NCBI GenBank assembly: GCA_021648745.1
Contig: JAKISE010000023.1
Location: 1-38,759 of the forward strand
Length of the DNA: 38,759 nt
Direction of reading: 5' to 3'
From: Cyclobacteriaceae bacterium
GTDB taxonomy: Bacteria; Bacteroidota; Bacteroidia; Cytophagales; Cyclobacteriaceae
The notes beneath the pieces are model-generated. The model ran no database searches and had not been told where the DNA came from. It saw only the letters and a list, made by a program, of their open reading frames with translations. Shown here piece after piece: positions 32,690 to 38,759 of this stretch; within the stretch, counting starts at the first letter, position 1; each line of letters begins with the position of its first letter. The translations under genes and the position numbers were made by a program.

Positions 32690-35065
32690 TTAATTTTCAG
32701 GGTTAAGTGTTAGTATTGATTTTGTGTCATTTGCAACATCCAAGGAATCCATTAGTTGAGGTCTAAATTCAACATTGGCAAACATTTGTGCTTGGTCATT
32801 ATAATGCTTGCTTAAAAAATTACCAGATTGACCAGTAGGATTAATGCTCATAGCACCATTCATATTACTTAAATCGATTACCGTACGAACTGCAGGCCCC
32901 ATTTTTACATTAAATATGCCGGTAGTATCTAAATCGTGCCCTTGGTTATTAATTACTTCTCTTCCTCCCATTATCGGTATTGGACCAACGCTAAAATACT
33001 TTTTAAGAGCCTCAACCTCTCCTAAAGGATGGTTATGAGTAAGGGTGTGAATCTCTCCCCATTTCCAATCGCTAGGGTTTGTGCTGCTATAATTTCTTTC
33101 AAGCGTATTTAATGCAGAGTTAACAGATTTGCTGATGATGTCCAATTGATTTTCTTTTTCAGGTGTAGTTACATCATCCCACCAGATAGACTCATTATTT
33201 TGAATTAGGTGGAGAAAGCTAGTCTTTAGCGTAGAAGTTCCGTTCAATGCCTTTAGATTTTCACTTCCTAATTCATCGCCAAGCATATAATACTGTAGCC
33301 ACCCTTGAATGGTATAAAGTATTGAGGGCTCTATATCGTTTATTTGATGGTCTCCATCCCAATTTTCTAACAAATTCAGCACCTCGGTTGGAATCTCTAC
33401 TTTTGACTCCTTAATGAGAGCTACAAGAGTTTGTGCTACTTCAACTTGTACAGGAGAGATAACATCTGCAGTCATATTTATAGAATGTTCTGCGGTCCAG
33501 CCTGAAGGTTTAGCCTTAATTAACTCCACAATTCTTCCTGCTCTGTCTCTTGGGTAGTAATAGCCACGATATAATACCCCGTCAACAGAATCAGGTTGGT
33601 TGTTGGCCGAATATACATAGCCCCATTCAGGGTTTTCTGCTTGTGGGTTTTTACTAAAATCGTAGAAACCTAGTATATCATCTTTGCCAGTACCGTCTAA
33701 AACAAGCTTGGTGTTTACGTGTGGAGGCCTTATTGGTAAGGTAGCTGAGGCCCACCAAGCAATATTGCCAGCAGTGTCGGCATACATAATGTTTAAACCA
33801 GGGGATTGAATTAATGAAGACCCTTCTCTGGCATCATCAATTGAAGCAATATGGTTTAGTTTATAAAGAGCGTTCATCAAATCATTATTATACTGTAAGA
33901 ATGACCACCAAACTGAATAGGGCGATTTGTTTTTAAAATCCTTGAAAAAAATATCATTAACTATGGGGCCATGGCTAGACGACCTTACTGTAATTGTTTC
34001 AGGTTCCGCATCTTTTATTTTAATTACTTCGGTTCTTTCTGTTAAATCCTCCCACGAATTATTTCTCCAAATTTGATTACCCTTTTCAGGATTCTCTTTT
34101 TCATAGTAAAAATCTACATCATCATTCTCAAACATGGTCATACCTATGGCAGCAAATTTATTATGACCTAATATTGAAAAAGGTACACCCGCTAAATAAT
34201 GACCAAAATGGCTCATGCCAGGGTATTCCAAATGAGCCTCAAACCAAACCGATGGTTGAGAATATGCAATATGGGTATCGTTTTCGAATACTGGCTTGCC
34301 AGACTTAGTTCTTTCAGAGCCAATAACCCAACTATTGCTACCCACAATTAACGGAATTGGAATCTGTTTGATTATTTGGGCTAATGAAGTTAGTTTACTA
34401 GAATCTACATGAGGGTTATTATAAATATAGGTGGTTTGTTCAGAGGAAGTGAATAAGAGATCCTCTAAATAAGCTTCTCCATGTTCTTCTACTAATTGAG
34501 AAATAGCAGGGTCGGCAATAAATCCTTCTGCGAAACCAAAGGCCATATAACCTCCTGCATTATAGGCATCTTCTATGGTAAAATCTCTTTTAGGAATACC
34601 AATAATTGTAAATTCGATAGGAGTAGGTCCATTTTTTATAAAGCTATTTACACCTTTAAAATAGGCTTCAGCAGCTGATTTATGTTCCGAATTAGTTGCG
34701 TTAAATTGCTTGGCCAACTCTTTTGATTTTTCTTTTACACCTAATGTTCTAAAGAGCTTATCAACATCTAATAAGTCAGCACCCAATATTTCTGAAAGTG
34801 TTCCAGTAGAAACTCTACGAATCATTTCCATTTGAAAGAGGCGTTCTTGCGCATGTACATAACCCAAGGCCATATAGGCATCTTCCTCATTTTGAGCATA
34901 AATATGAGGGATGCCATAAGTGTCGTACTTGACTTCAACCTGGTCTTTGAGGCCTTCTAAGTCAAGTTGCCCTTCGTAAGTGGGTTTAGTACTTTGCAAG
35001 TAAAAATAAATGCCGAATACTGCTATTAGAATTAGGCTAGTTAAAAATATCAAAAACTTTTTCAT
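32690..35065 (-). CDS. Penicillin acylase-family N-terminal-nucleophile hydrolase
   Basis: A 791-residue precursor. It has an N-terminal membrane signal (about 4-23), then an alpha-chain region (about 30-215, beginning EVKYDTYGIPHIYAQNEEDA and including LGYVHAQERLFQME). The autoprocessing site lies before S243 in VGSNSWVIG, which becomes the catalytic N-terminal Ser of the beta chain. ENDTH (261-265) and the C-terminal LTHNHPLGE region complete the fold. Such enzymes cleave amides in acyl-homoserine lactones, beta-lactams or fatty-acyl amino compounds; substrate unknown. The extended-chain ending NPEN is short. Confidence 0.93.
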   Translation of the reverse strand: MKKFLIFLTSLILIAVFGIYFYLQSTKPTYEGQLDLEGLKDQVEVKYDTYGIPHIYAQNEEDAYMALGYVHAQERLFQMEMIRRVSTGTLSEILGADLLDVDKLFRTLGVKEKSKELAKQFNATNSEHKSAAEAYFKGVNSFIKNGPTPIEFTIIGIPKRDFTIEDAYNAGGYMAFGFAEGFIADPAISQLVEEHGEAYLEDLLFTSSEQTTYIYNNPHVDSSKLTSLAQIIKQIPIPLIVGSNSWVIGSERTKSGKPVFENDTHIAYSQPSVWFEAHLEYPGMSHFGHYLAGVPFSILGHNKFAAIGMTMFENDDVDFYYEKENPEKGNQIWRNNSWEDLTERTEVIKIKDAEPETITVRSSSHGPIVNDIFFKDFKNKSPYSVWWSFLQYNNDLMNALYKLNHIASIDDAREGSSLIQSPGLNIMYADTAGNIAWWASATLPIRPPHVNTKLVLDGTGKDDILGFYDFSKNPQAENPEWGYVYSANNQPDSVDGVLYRGYYYPRDRAGRIVELIKAKPSGWTAEHSINMTADVISPVQVEVAQTLVALIKESKVEIPTEVLNLLENWDGDHQINDIEPSILYTIQGWLQYYMLGDELGSENLKALNGTSTLKTSFLHLIQNNESIWWDDVTTPEKENQLDIISKSVNSALNTLERNYSSTNPSDWKWGEIHTLTHNHPLGEVEALKKYFSVGPIPIMGGREVINNQGHDLDTTGIFNVKMGPAVRTVIDLSNMNGAMSINPTGQSGNFLSKHYNDQAQMFANVEFRPQLMDSLDVANDTKSILTLNPEN

Positions 35066-35085
35066 TTGGTGTGCTAATTAATACA

Positions 35086-35116
35086 CTAAACTATTCAATT
35101 TAACTAGTAAGGACAA
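35086..35116 (-). promoter_or_regulatory. Promoter of the acylase-channel operon
   Basis: On the minus strand TTG (35114-35116), a 20-bp spacer and TAGTTTAG (35086-35093; one mismatch to TAnnTTTG) lie 21 bp before the ATG. Confidence 0.45.
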
Positions 35117-35147
35117 CTTCGAAGAAAATGATCTTCTTAAACATTAA

Positions 35148-35175
35148 AAAGGGAGAACCAAATGATTCTCCCTTT
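35148..35175 (-). terminator. Perfect hairpin with T-tail in minus orientation, no upstream gene
   Basis: AAAGGGAGAA (35148-35157) and TTCTCCCTTT (35166-35175) form a perfect 10-bp stem with an 8-nt loop. Read on the minus strand it is followed by a run of five T, the classical intrinsic terminator. But the only gene on its right (sucD) is on the plus strand, and the gene on its left starts beyond it, so there is no evident transcript for it to end. Confidence 0.7.
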
Positions 35176-35360
35176 GCCTAAACTTGAAAAGTGTTGTTGT
35201 GTTTATTGAGTAGTTTTATTTTGAGTACTTGACCGCATTGCTTAATCCAACTAGCGTGCCAATTAGAAAAACATTGAATTAGCCTTTTATTTGACGATGT
35301 GCTTCATTTAGCATGTCCGTTTCTGTACAGCTTGTGCAAAATTGAACAAGAGTATTCAGC
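35176..35360 (-). ncRNA. Candidate small RNA ending at the orphan hairpin
   Basis: Inferred from the orphan minus-strand terminator. Upstream on that strand a TTG, an 18-bp spacer and TACTCTTG (one mismatch to TAnnTTTG) lie near 35355-35380. Between them are no frames longer than about 30 codons. This is a speculation on position; a decayed gene tail or 3' remnant is an alternative. Confidence 0.25.
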
Positions 35361-35380
35361 GTTATTGCTGGTCAATTCTA

Positions 35381-35411
35381 TTTGCTTAACGATACAATTC
35401 ACTTACTTTTG
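35381..35411 (+). promoter_or_regulatory. sucD promoter
   Basis: TTTG (35381-35384), a 19-bp spacer and TACTTTTG (35404-35411) match the Bacteroidota promoter form almost ideally. The ATG is 57 bp further on, leaving a leader of about 50 nt. Confidence 0.65.
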
Positions 35412-35468
35412 CAGCACCAATAGTGGTAGGGATTTATCCCCATAGTAACACAGGAAAAAATCAAGAAA

Positions 35469-36344
35469 ATGAGCGTTTTAGTAAATAAAGATTCTAAAGT
35501 TGTCGTACAAGGATTTACAGGTTCTGAAGGTACATTCCATGCAAGTCAAATGATAGAGTACGGAACAAATGTTGTAGGTGGTGTAACTCCGGGTAAAGGA
35601 GGTCAAACACATCTTGATAAGCCTGTGTTTAATACTGTTGCTGATGCGGTTGATCAAGTTGGGGCTAATGTATCTATCATTTTTGTTCCCCCTGCTTTTG
35701 CTGCTGATGCCATTATGGAAGCCGCTGATGCTGGCATTAAAGTAATTGTTGCTATTACTGAAGGTATTCCAACAAAAGATATGATGTTGGCTAAAGAATA
35801 TATAAGCTCCAAAGATGTTACGCTTATTGGACCAAATTGCCCAGGTGTAATTACTCCAGGAGAAGCTAAGGTTGGTATTATGCCAGGCTTTGTGTTTAAG
35901 AAAGGTAAAATCGGTATTGTATCTAAATCGGGTACATTAACCTATGAAGCCGCTGACCAAGTAGTAAAAGCAGGAATGGGTATTTCTTCGGCCATTGGTA
36001 TTGGAGGAGATCCTATTATTGGCACTTCAACAAAAGAAGCGGTTGAGTTTTTTATGAACGACCCTGAAACAGATGGCATTGTAATGATTGGGGAGATTGG
36101 TGGTAATTTCGAAGCGGACGCTGCACGTTGGATAAAAGCGCAAGGAAACCCTAAACCAGTAGTTGGTTTTATAGCTGGTCAAACTGCTCCTAAAGGAAAG
36201 CGAATGGGCCATGCAGGCGCAATTATAGGCGGAGCCGATGATACTGCTGCTGCAAAAATGAGGATTATGGCTGAATGTGGATTACACGTAGTAGAATCTC
36301 CAGCCGATATTGGCGAAGTGATGGCTAAAGTGATGGAAGGATAG
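35469..36344 (+). CDS. sucD: Succinyl-CoA synthetase alpha subunit
   Basis: The alpha subunit of the TCA-cycle enzyme that makes ATP or GTP from succinyl-CoA. 291 residues; the CoA-binding motif is GFTGSEGTFH with VVGGVTPGKGGQTHLDKPVF split over about 36-54, SKSGTLTYEAADQ follows, and the phosphorylated His is H248 in GHAGAIIGG. The beta subunit (sucC) is not in the window, which is common in Bacteroidota where the two are unlinked. It has its own promoter and is followed by an inverted-repeat structure. Confidence 0.97.
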   Translation: MSVLVNKDSKVVVQGFTGSEGTFHASQMIEYGTNVVGGVTPGKGGQTHLDKPVFNTVADAVDQVGANVSIIFVPPAFAADAIMEAADAGIKVIVAITEGIPTKDMMLAKEYISSKDVTLIGPNCPGVITPGEAKVGIMPGFVFKKGKIGIVSKSGTLTYEAADQVVKAGMGISSAIGIGGDPIIGTSTKEAVEFFMNDPETDGIVMIGEIGGNFEADAARWIKAQGNPKPVVGFIAGQTAPKGKRMGHAGAIIGGADDTAAAKMRIMAECGLHVVESPADIGEVMAKVMEG

Positions 36345-36445
36345 AAAGAAGTTAGATTCGTTTAAAAAACCGCATACAAAAGAATAATTAACATCAGATT
36401 ATTTGATAACCTGAAAGTAGTTGGGTGTACTTAAAATAGCAGTCT

Positions 36446-36538
36446 TTCTAACACCTAGATTGAGCGATTCTCTGAAGCGATTAGCATTAATGTACTTTTC
36501 ACCTCCACTGAATCACTCAATCTAGGTGACAGTTAGAA
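36446..36538. repeat. Long inverted repeat after sucD
   Basis: CACCTAGATTGAGCGATTC (36452-36470) and GAATCACTCAATCTAGGTG (36510-36528) are complementary over 18 of 19 bases, with a 39-nt loop. Outer arms TTCTAA (36446-36451) and TTAGAA (36533-36538) extend it with a 4-nt bulge. It is too long-looped for a standard terminator and resembles a small palindromic element or an operator for a large regulator. It lies between the convergent sucD and epimerase genes. Confidence 0.6.
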
Positions 36539-36603
36539 TTTTAAAAATTGTTCCAGTCTAATCAAAATTATCACATTTGCACTGGTTTTAGTAGGCAATT
36601 ATT

Positions 36604-37560
36604 CTACAAATTACTTTTTCGTGCTTCATTTTTCTTAAACCACTCTACCATATTTTTTACCCCTTCTGCATAAGGCGTAATTATAAAATCTGGAAACATT
36701 TTTTTGAACTTATCATAAGACATCATATACTCGCTTTCAAATTGATAGCGTACTTCTTCCATTTCTTTCAATGGCTTTATAAAAACAGATAAAAATTTTC
36801 TAAATATAGTAGGCATCACGCCTATCTTATAATCAACACCCAATTCATTATTAAATAGCTCTATCATCTCGTTTGCGGTAATGGGCTCACCAACGGGCAA
36901 ATGCCAAACTTGCCCGTAACATTCTTTGCACAAGGCTAGTTTTACCAATGCTCGCCCATTATCCGAAACATTAGCGTACGTGTGCTTGATATCTGTTCTT
37001 GATAAGGTTTGTGGGTTTTTCCCTCTTAACATTCGTTCGAGAAAAGAAATATAAAAAGGGCTATTTACTGCAGCTTCACCATAAAAATCAGATGAACGAC
37101 CAATCAGTCCTTTAATTTTTCTGTCCGATATAGCTTTTACCATTAAATCAGCTGTTCTTTTCCTAGCTTTTCCTTTTTCGGAAACAGGCTGTTGTTCAGT
37201 GTTTTCATCAAAAGGGACAGGTAGAGGTGAAGCATACATATACATATTATCGAGAAAAATAAGTTTCGAGTTATAAATTGAACAGGCTTCAATCACATTT
37301 TGCATCACTATTTCCCATTGAGATTGCCATACCTCCGTTCGGTATGGCAACCCTATACATAGGTAAACATAAGCACTACCAGCTATGGCTTTGTTCGCAC
37401 CTACTTGATTGAGTAAATTTACTTGCAGGTCGGTTTTTCCTCTATTCACTAATGATCTCGTAACAGATTTATACGGTAAGTTACGGTTTTGAAGTTCCTC
37501 GATAACGGATCTTCCAATAGCTCCATTTGCTCCTAACACGGTGTGAATATTGTTTTTCAT
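36604..37560 (-). CDS. NAD-dependent epimerase/dehydratase (extended SDR)
   Basis: 318 residues with a Rossmann NAD(P) motif VLGANGAIGRSV (about 8-19), an AYVYLCIGLPYRTEVW segment and FLDNMYMYAS. The usual catalytic YxxxK is replaced in register by a KARKRTADLM segment that lacks the tyrosine, so it may bind nucleotide or act differently from true epimerases. The C-terminus has LPVGEPITANEMIELFN. It lies 12 bp after the beta-barrel gene, so the two form a short operon. Confidence 0.8.
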   Translation of the reverse strand: MKNNIHTVLGANGAIGRSVIEELQNRNLPYKSVTRSLVNRGKTDLQVNLLNQVGANKAIAGSAYVYLCIGLPYRTEVWQSQWEIVMQNVIEACSIYNSKLIFLDNMYMYASPLPVPFDENTEQQPVSEKGKARKRTADLMVKAISDRKIKGLIGRSSDFYGEAAVNSPFYISFLERMLRGKNPQTLSRTDIKHTYANVSDNGRALVKLALCKECYGQVWHLPVGEPITANEMIELFNNELGVDYKIGVMPTIFRKFLSVFIKPLKEMEEVRYQFESEYMMSYDKFKKMFPDFIITPYAEGVKNMVEWFKKNEARKSNL

Positions 37561-37572
37561 TCCTACAACATG

Positions 37573-38238
37573 TTAAAATTGAAAACTATACCCTACACCA
37601 ATATTGAATAACCAAGGCGTGTTGGCGATGCCAATGTTTGCCGTTTCGTGAACTTCATCTTGACCTGTTACACGATTGAAATAAGTAATCTCTCCTCCTT
37701 CCATGGAGGAATATACATTTTGCCAATACCGGATGCTGGTTGAGGTAAAAATTCCTTTCAAAGCATTGTCTTGTTTCTCAAAAGGTTTCCAGCGGAAATA
37801 AGCACCTAACCCCAAGGTAATTGTTCGGTAATCCGTCACTTGATTTTCTACTAGTGTTCGGTCAGTACCATCGTAGTACGCTTCAAATTGGTGCATTTTG
37901 GGTTCAAACCGAATATCAAAGTATTTGTTGAGTCGATAACCTATTCCAAACCCGGTACTATAAGGCAGGTGAAAGGCTAAACTTTGGTCTTTGGCATCGC
38001 CAACGGTAGTGCCAGTGGCATCCTCCAGCTCTAAAGAAAACCCGTGTGAATAATTAAAAACCCATTTTGGTGTGTAAAAATCTACTTCAACATTGCCCCC
38101 TTGCAGCAAAAAGGGTTGAATGGTGCCTGCTAAAAAGACCAATTCATATTTTTTTACATCTTGATTTTGCGCCTTAACATTGGAAAGGCTTACGAGCAAT
38201 AAGGCTATTACCACAGCCATTTTTGATAATGATTTCAT
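37573..38238 (-). CDS. Outer-membrane beta-barrel protein
   Basis: 221 residues with a signal peptide (about 1-23, MAVVIALLLVSLSNVKAQ) and then alternating aromatic and polar strands: VDFYTPKWVFNYSHGF, GFGIGYRLNKYFDIRFEPK and LGLGAYFRWKPFEKQ. The C-terminus ends in FNIGVGYSFQF with a terminal Phe, the usual beta-barrel insertion signal. It fits the small PorT-like or outer-membrane beta-barrel families of Bacteroidota; no substrate can be assigned. It is the first gene of the operon with the epimerase; two palindromes lie in its upstream region. Confidence 0.82.
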   Translation of the reverse strand: MKSLSKMAVVIALLLVSLSNVKAQNQDVKKYELVFLAGTIQPFLLQGGNVEVDFYTPKWVFNYSHGFSLELEDATGTTVGDAKDQSLAFHLPYSTGFGIGYRLNKYFDIRFEPKMHQFEAYYDGTDRTLVENQVTDYRTITLGLGAYFRWKPFEKQDNALKGIFTSTSIRYWQNVYSSMEGGEITYFNRVTGQDEVHETANIGIANTPWLFNIGVGYSFQF

Positions 38239-38254
38239 TTGTTCTAAATTTTAA

Positions 38255-38277
38255 GTGTTGAATATTTTATTTAACAC
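38255..38277 (-). promoter_or_regulatory. Palindrome in the leader of the beta-barrel gene
   Basis: GTGTTGAATA, a 3-base centre and TATTTAACAC form a near-perfect 23-bp dyad ending 16 bp before the ATG. It could be an operator or an RNA hairpin limiting translation. Confidence 0.4.
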
Positions 38278-38283
38278 TACAAA

Positions 38284-38314
38284 GTTCAGTTCTTTAAACC
38301 TTACTCTACTGAAC
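38284..38314 (-). promoter_or_regulatory. Spaced dyad GTTCAGT-N17-ACTGAAC upstream of the beta-barrel gene
   Basis: Two 7-bp half sites (38284-38290 and 38308-38314) are exact complements. The dyad lies about 46 bp before the ATG, where a promoter would be expected. No TAnnTTTG box is clean here; GAACTTTG overlaps the dyad with one mismatch. Confidence 0.35.
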
Positions 38315-38352
38315 AAATATTAAGAAAACCCTCAGGCTGAATTTAACCTATA

Positions 38353-38370
38353 AACCTGATTTCGACCTAA
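38353..38370 (+). repeat. Fragment related to the 21326-21590 element end
   Basis: AACCTGATTTCGACCTAA differs by one base from the element's left end AACCTGAGTTCGACCTAA. No matching right end is visible. It lies directly before the 38379-38633 element. Confidence 0.5.
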
Positions 38371-38378
38371 TATAAGCT

Positions 38379-38633
38379 AGGGCTTGCTGAAAAAGTCTCA
38401 AGTGCAATAGATACGAATTAGCAAATCGATGATGTATGAATATACTTCGAGATGAAGCTAATGAAGTAGATGTTGTGCTTGAGTCTAGCATATTTTTTAA
38501 TAAATTTTAATTTTCTTAAAAAATAAAGTGCAAGGATTTTGTTTGTTTTAGGTCAATACCCTTGCACTTAGAATCCAAAAAAATTTCATAAATAATTGCT
38601 AATCAATTAGATAAGTGTTTTTCAGCAGACCCT
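38379..38633. repeat. 255-bp IS-derived miniature element with inverted ends
   Basis: Left end AGGGCTTGCTGAAAAA and the inverted right end, complement of AGGGTCTGCTGAAAAA, pair over 14 of 16 bases. The internal dyad GTGCAAGG...CCTTGCAC near the right end is typical of IS termini. No transposase fragment is recognisable. The end sequence recalls IS1182-like elements, from memory only. Likely a deletion derivative mobilised in trans. Confidence 0.7.
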
Positions 38634-38650
38634 GTTACTGTTCAGCTATT

Positions 38651-38716
38651 AAAATCATCGTTTAAACAGTCTGAAACCATATTTTTAATTTCATAACATG
38701 CTGTTTTGATGATTTT
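38651..38716. repeat. Imperfect inverted repeat in the AT-rich window end
   Basis: AAAATCATC with AAACAG (38651-38669) is complementary to CTGTTTTGATGATTTT (38701-38716) with a short bulge and a 31-nt loop. Nothing else is recognised in the last 125 bases. Confidence 0.3.
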
Positions 38717-38759
38717 TCTTAAAATTTTCCTGTTTTATTTTTAAAATAACCCAAATTTG

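Noticed and set aside
35180..35380. Small proteins encoded between the acylase and sucD genes
   Set aside because: Frames are 10 to 32 codons with no start context, no consistent pattern on either strand and no family resemblance.
1..38759. CRISPR array, tRNA or rRNA genes, prophage or plasmid functions
   Set aside because: No regularly spaced direct repeats, no cloverleaf or rRNA-like sequence, and no phage, conjugation or replication genes were seen.

Overview
The window is a stretch of an AT-rich bacterial chromosome that belongs to the Bacteroidota, most likely a Cytophagales-type marine or soil bacterium (phylum strongly supported, order only a guess). The signs are: promoters of the Bacteroidota form (TAnnTTTG at -7, with a TTG or TTTG about 19-21 bases upstream), a type IX secretion sorting domain protein, the DUF3127 single-strand-binding-like protein, near absence of Shine-Dalgarno sequences, and several TTG starts. 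I see no tRNA, rRNA, CRISPR, phage or plasmid module.

Layout. 1-1170: the 5' two thirds of an IS1634-type transposase gene on the minus strand, broken by a palindromic repeat, next to the 3' remnant of a lost gene. 1172-4249: purK-purE and a polytopic membrane protein. 4410-7165: rbfA coupled to a LolC/E-like permease, a DUF4136-like lipoprotein with a small coupled partner, and a DUF3127 protein. 7272-9400: a signalling patch with two near-identical single-domain response regulators, a soluble histidine kinase and a TerB-like protein. 9430-12207: a MauG/cytochrome c peroxidase-like protein paired with a beta-helix protein that ends in a cytochrome c domain. 12463-17211: recA, a COG4324 aminopeptidase, a PhoB/PhoR-type two-component pair and an RluA-type pseudouridine synthase. 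17306-18633: a Crp/Fnr regulator and a conserved membrane protein. 18957-22895: an SDR-type threonine dehydrogenase divergent from kbl (threonine to glycine plus acetyl-CoA), then ahcY. 22961-29928: a cell-surface glycan cluster with a two-domain GT2 fusion, a methyltransferase, a DUF707 protein, a GT14 enzyme, two GT4-like genes on the other strand and a further GT2. 29942-38238: nnr, a tiny T9SS-sorted protein, a voltage-gated-type K+ channel behind a penicillin acylase, sucD, an SDR epimerase and a beta-barrel protein.

The most unusual content is non-coding. Two copies of a nested-palindrome repeat (1-126 and 18649-18823) share a central hairpin, and one sits inside the transposase gene. 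A 265-bp element with 32-bp terminal inverted repeats (21326-21590) supplies the stop codon of ahcY, and single-ended relatives of its terminus lie near 12400 and 38360. A 255-bp element with 16-bp inverted ends (38379-38633) looks like a deletion derivative of an insertion sequence. A T-tailed hairpin at 35148-35175 points the wrong way for both flanking genes, which suggests a small RNA. Among proteins, the peroxidase/beta-helix-cytochrome pair and the duplicated response-regulator patch are the best candidates for a poorly described system.
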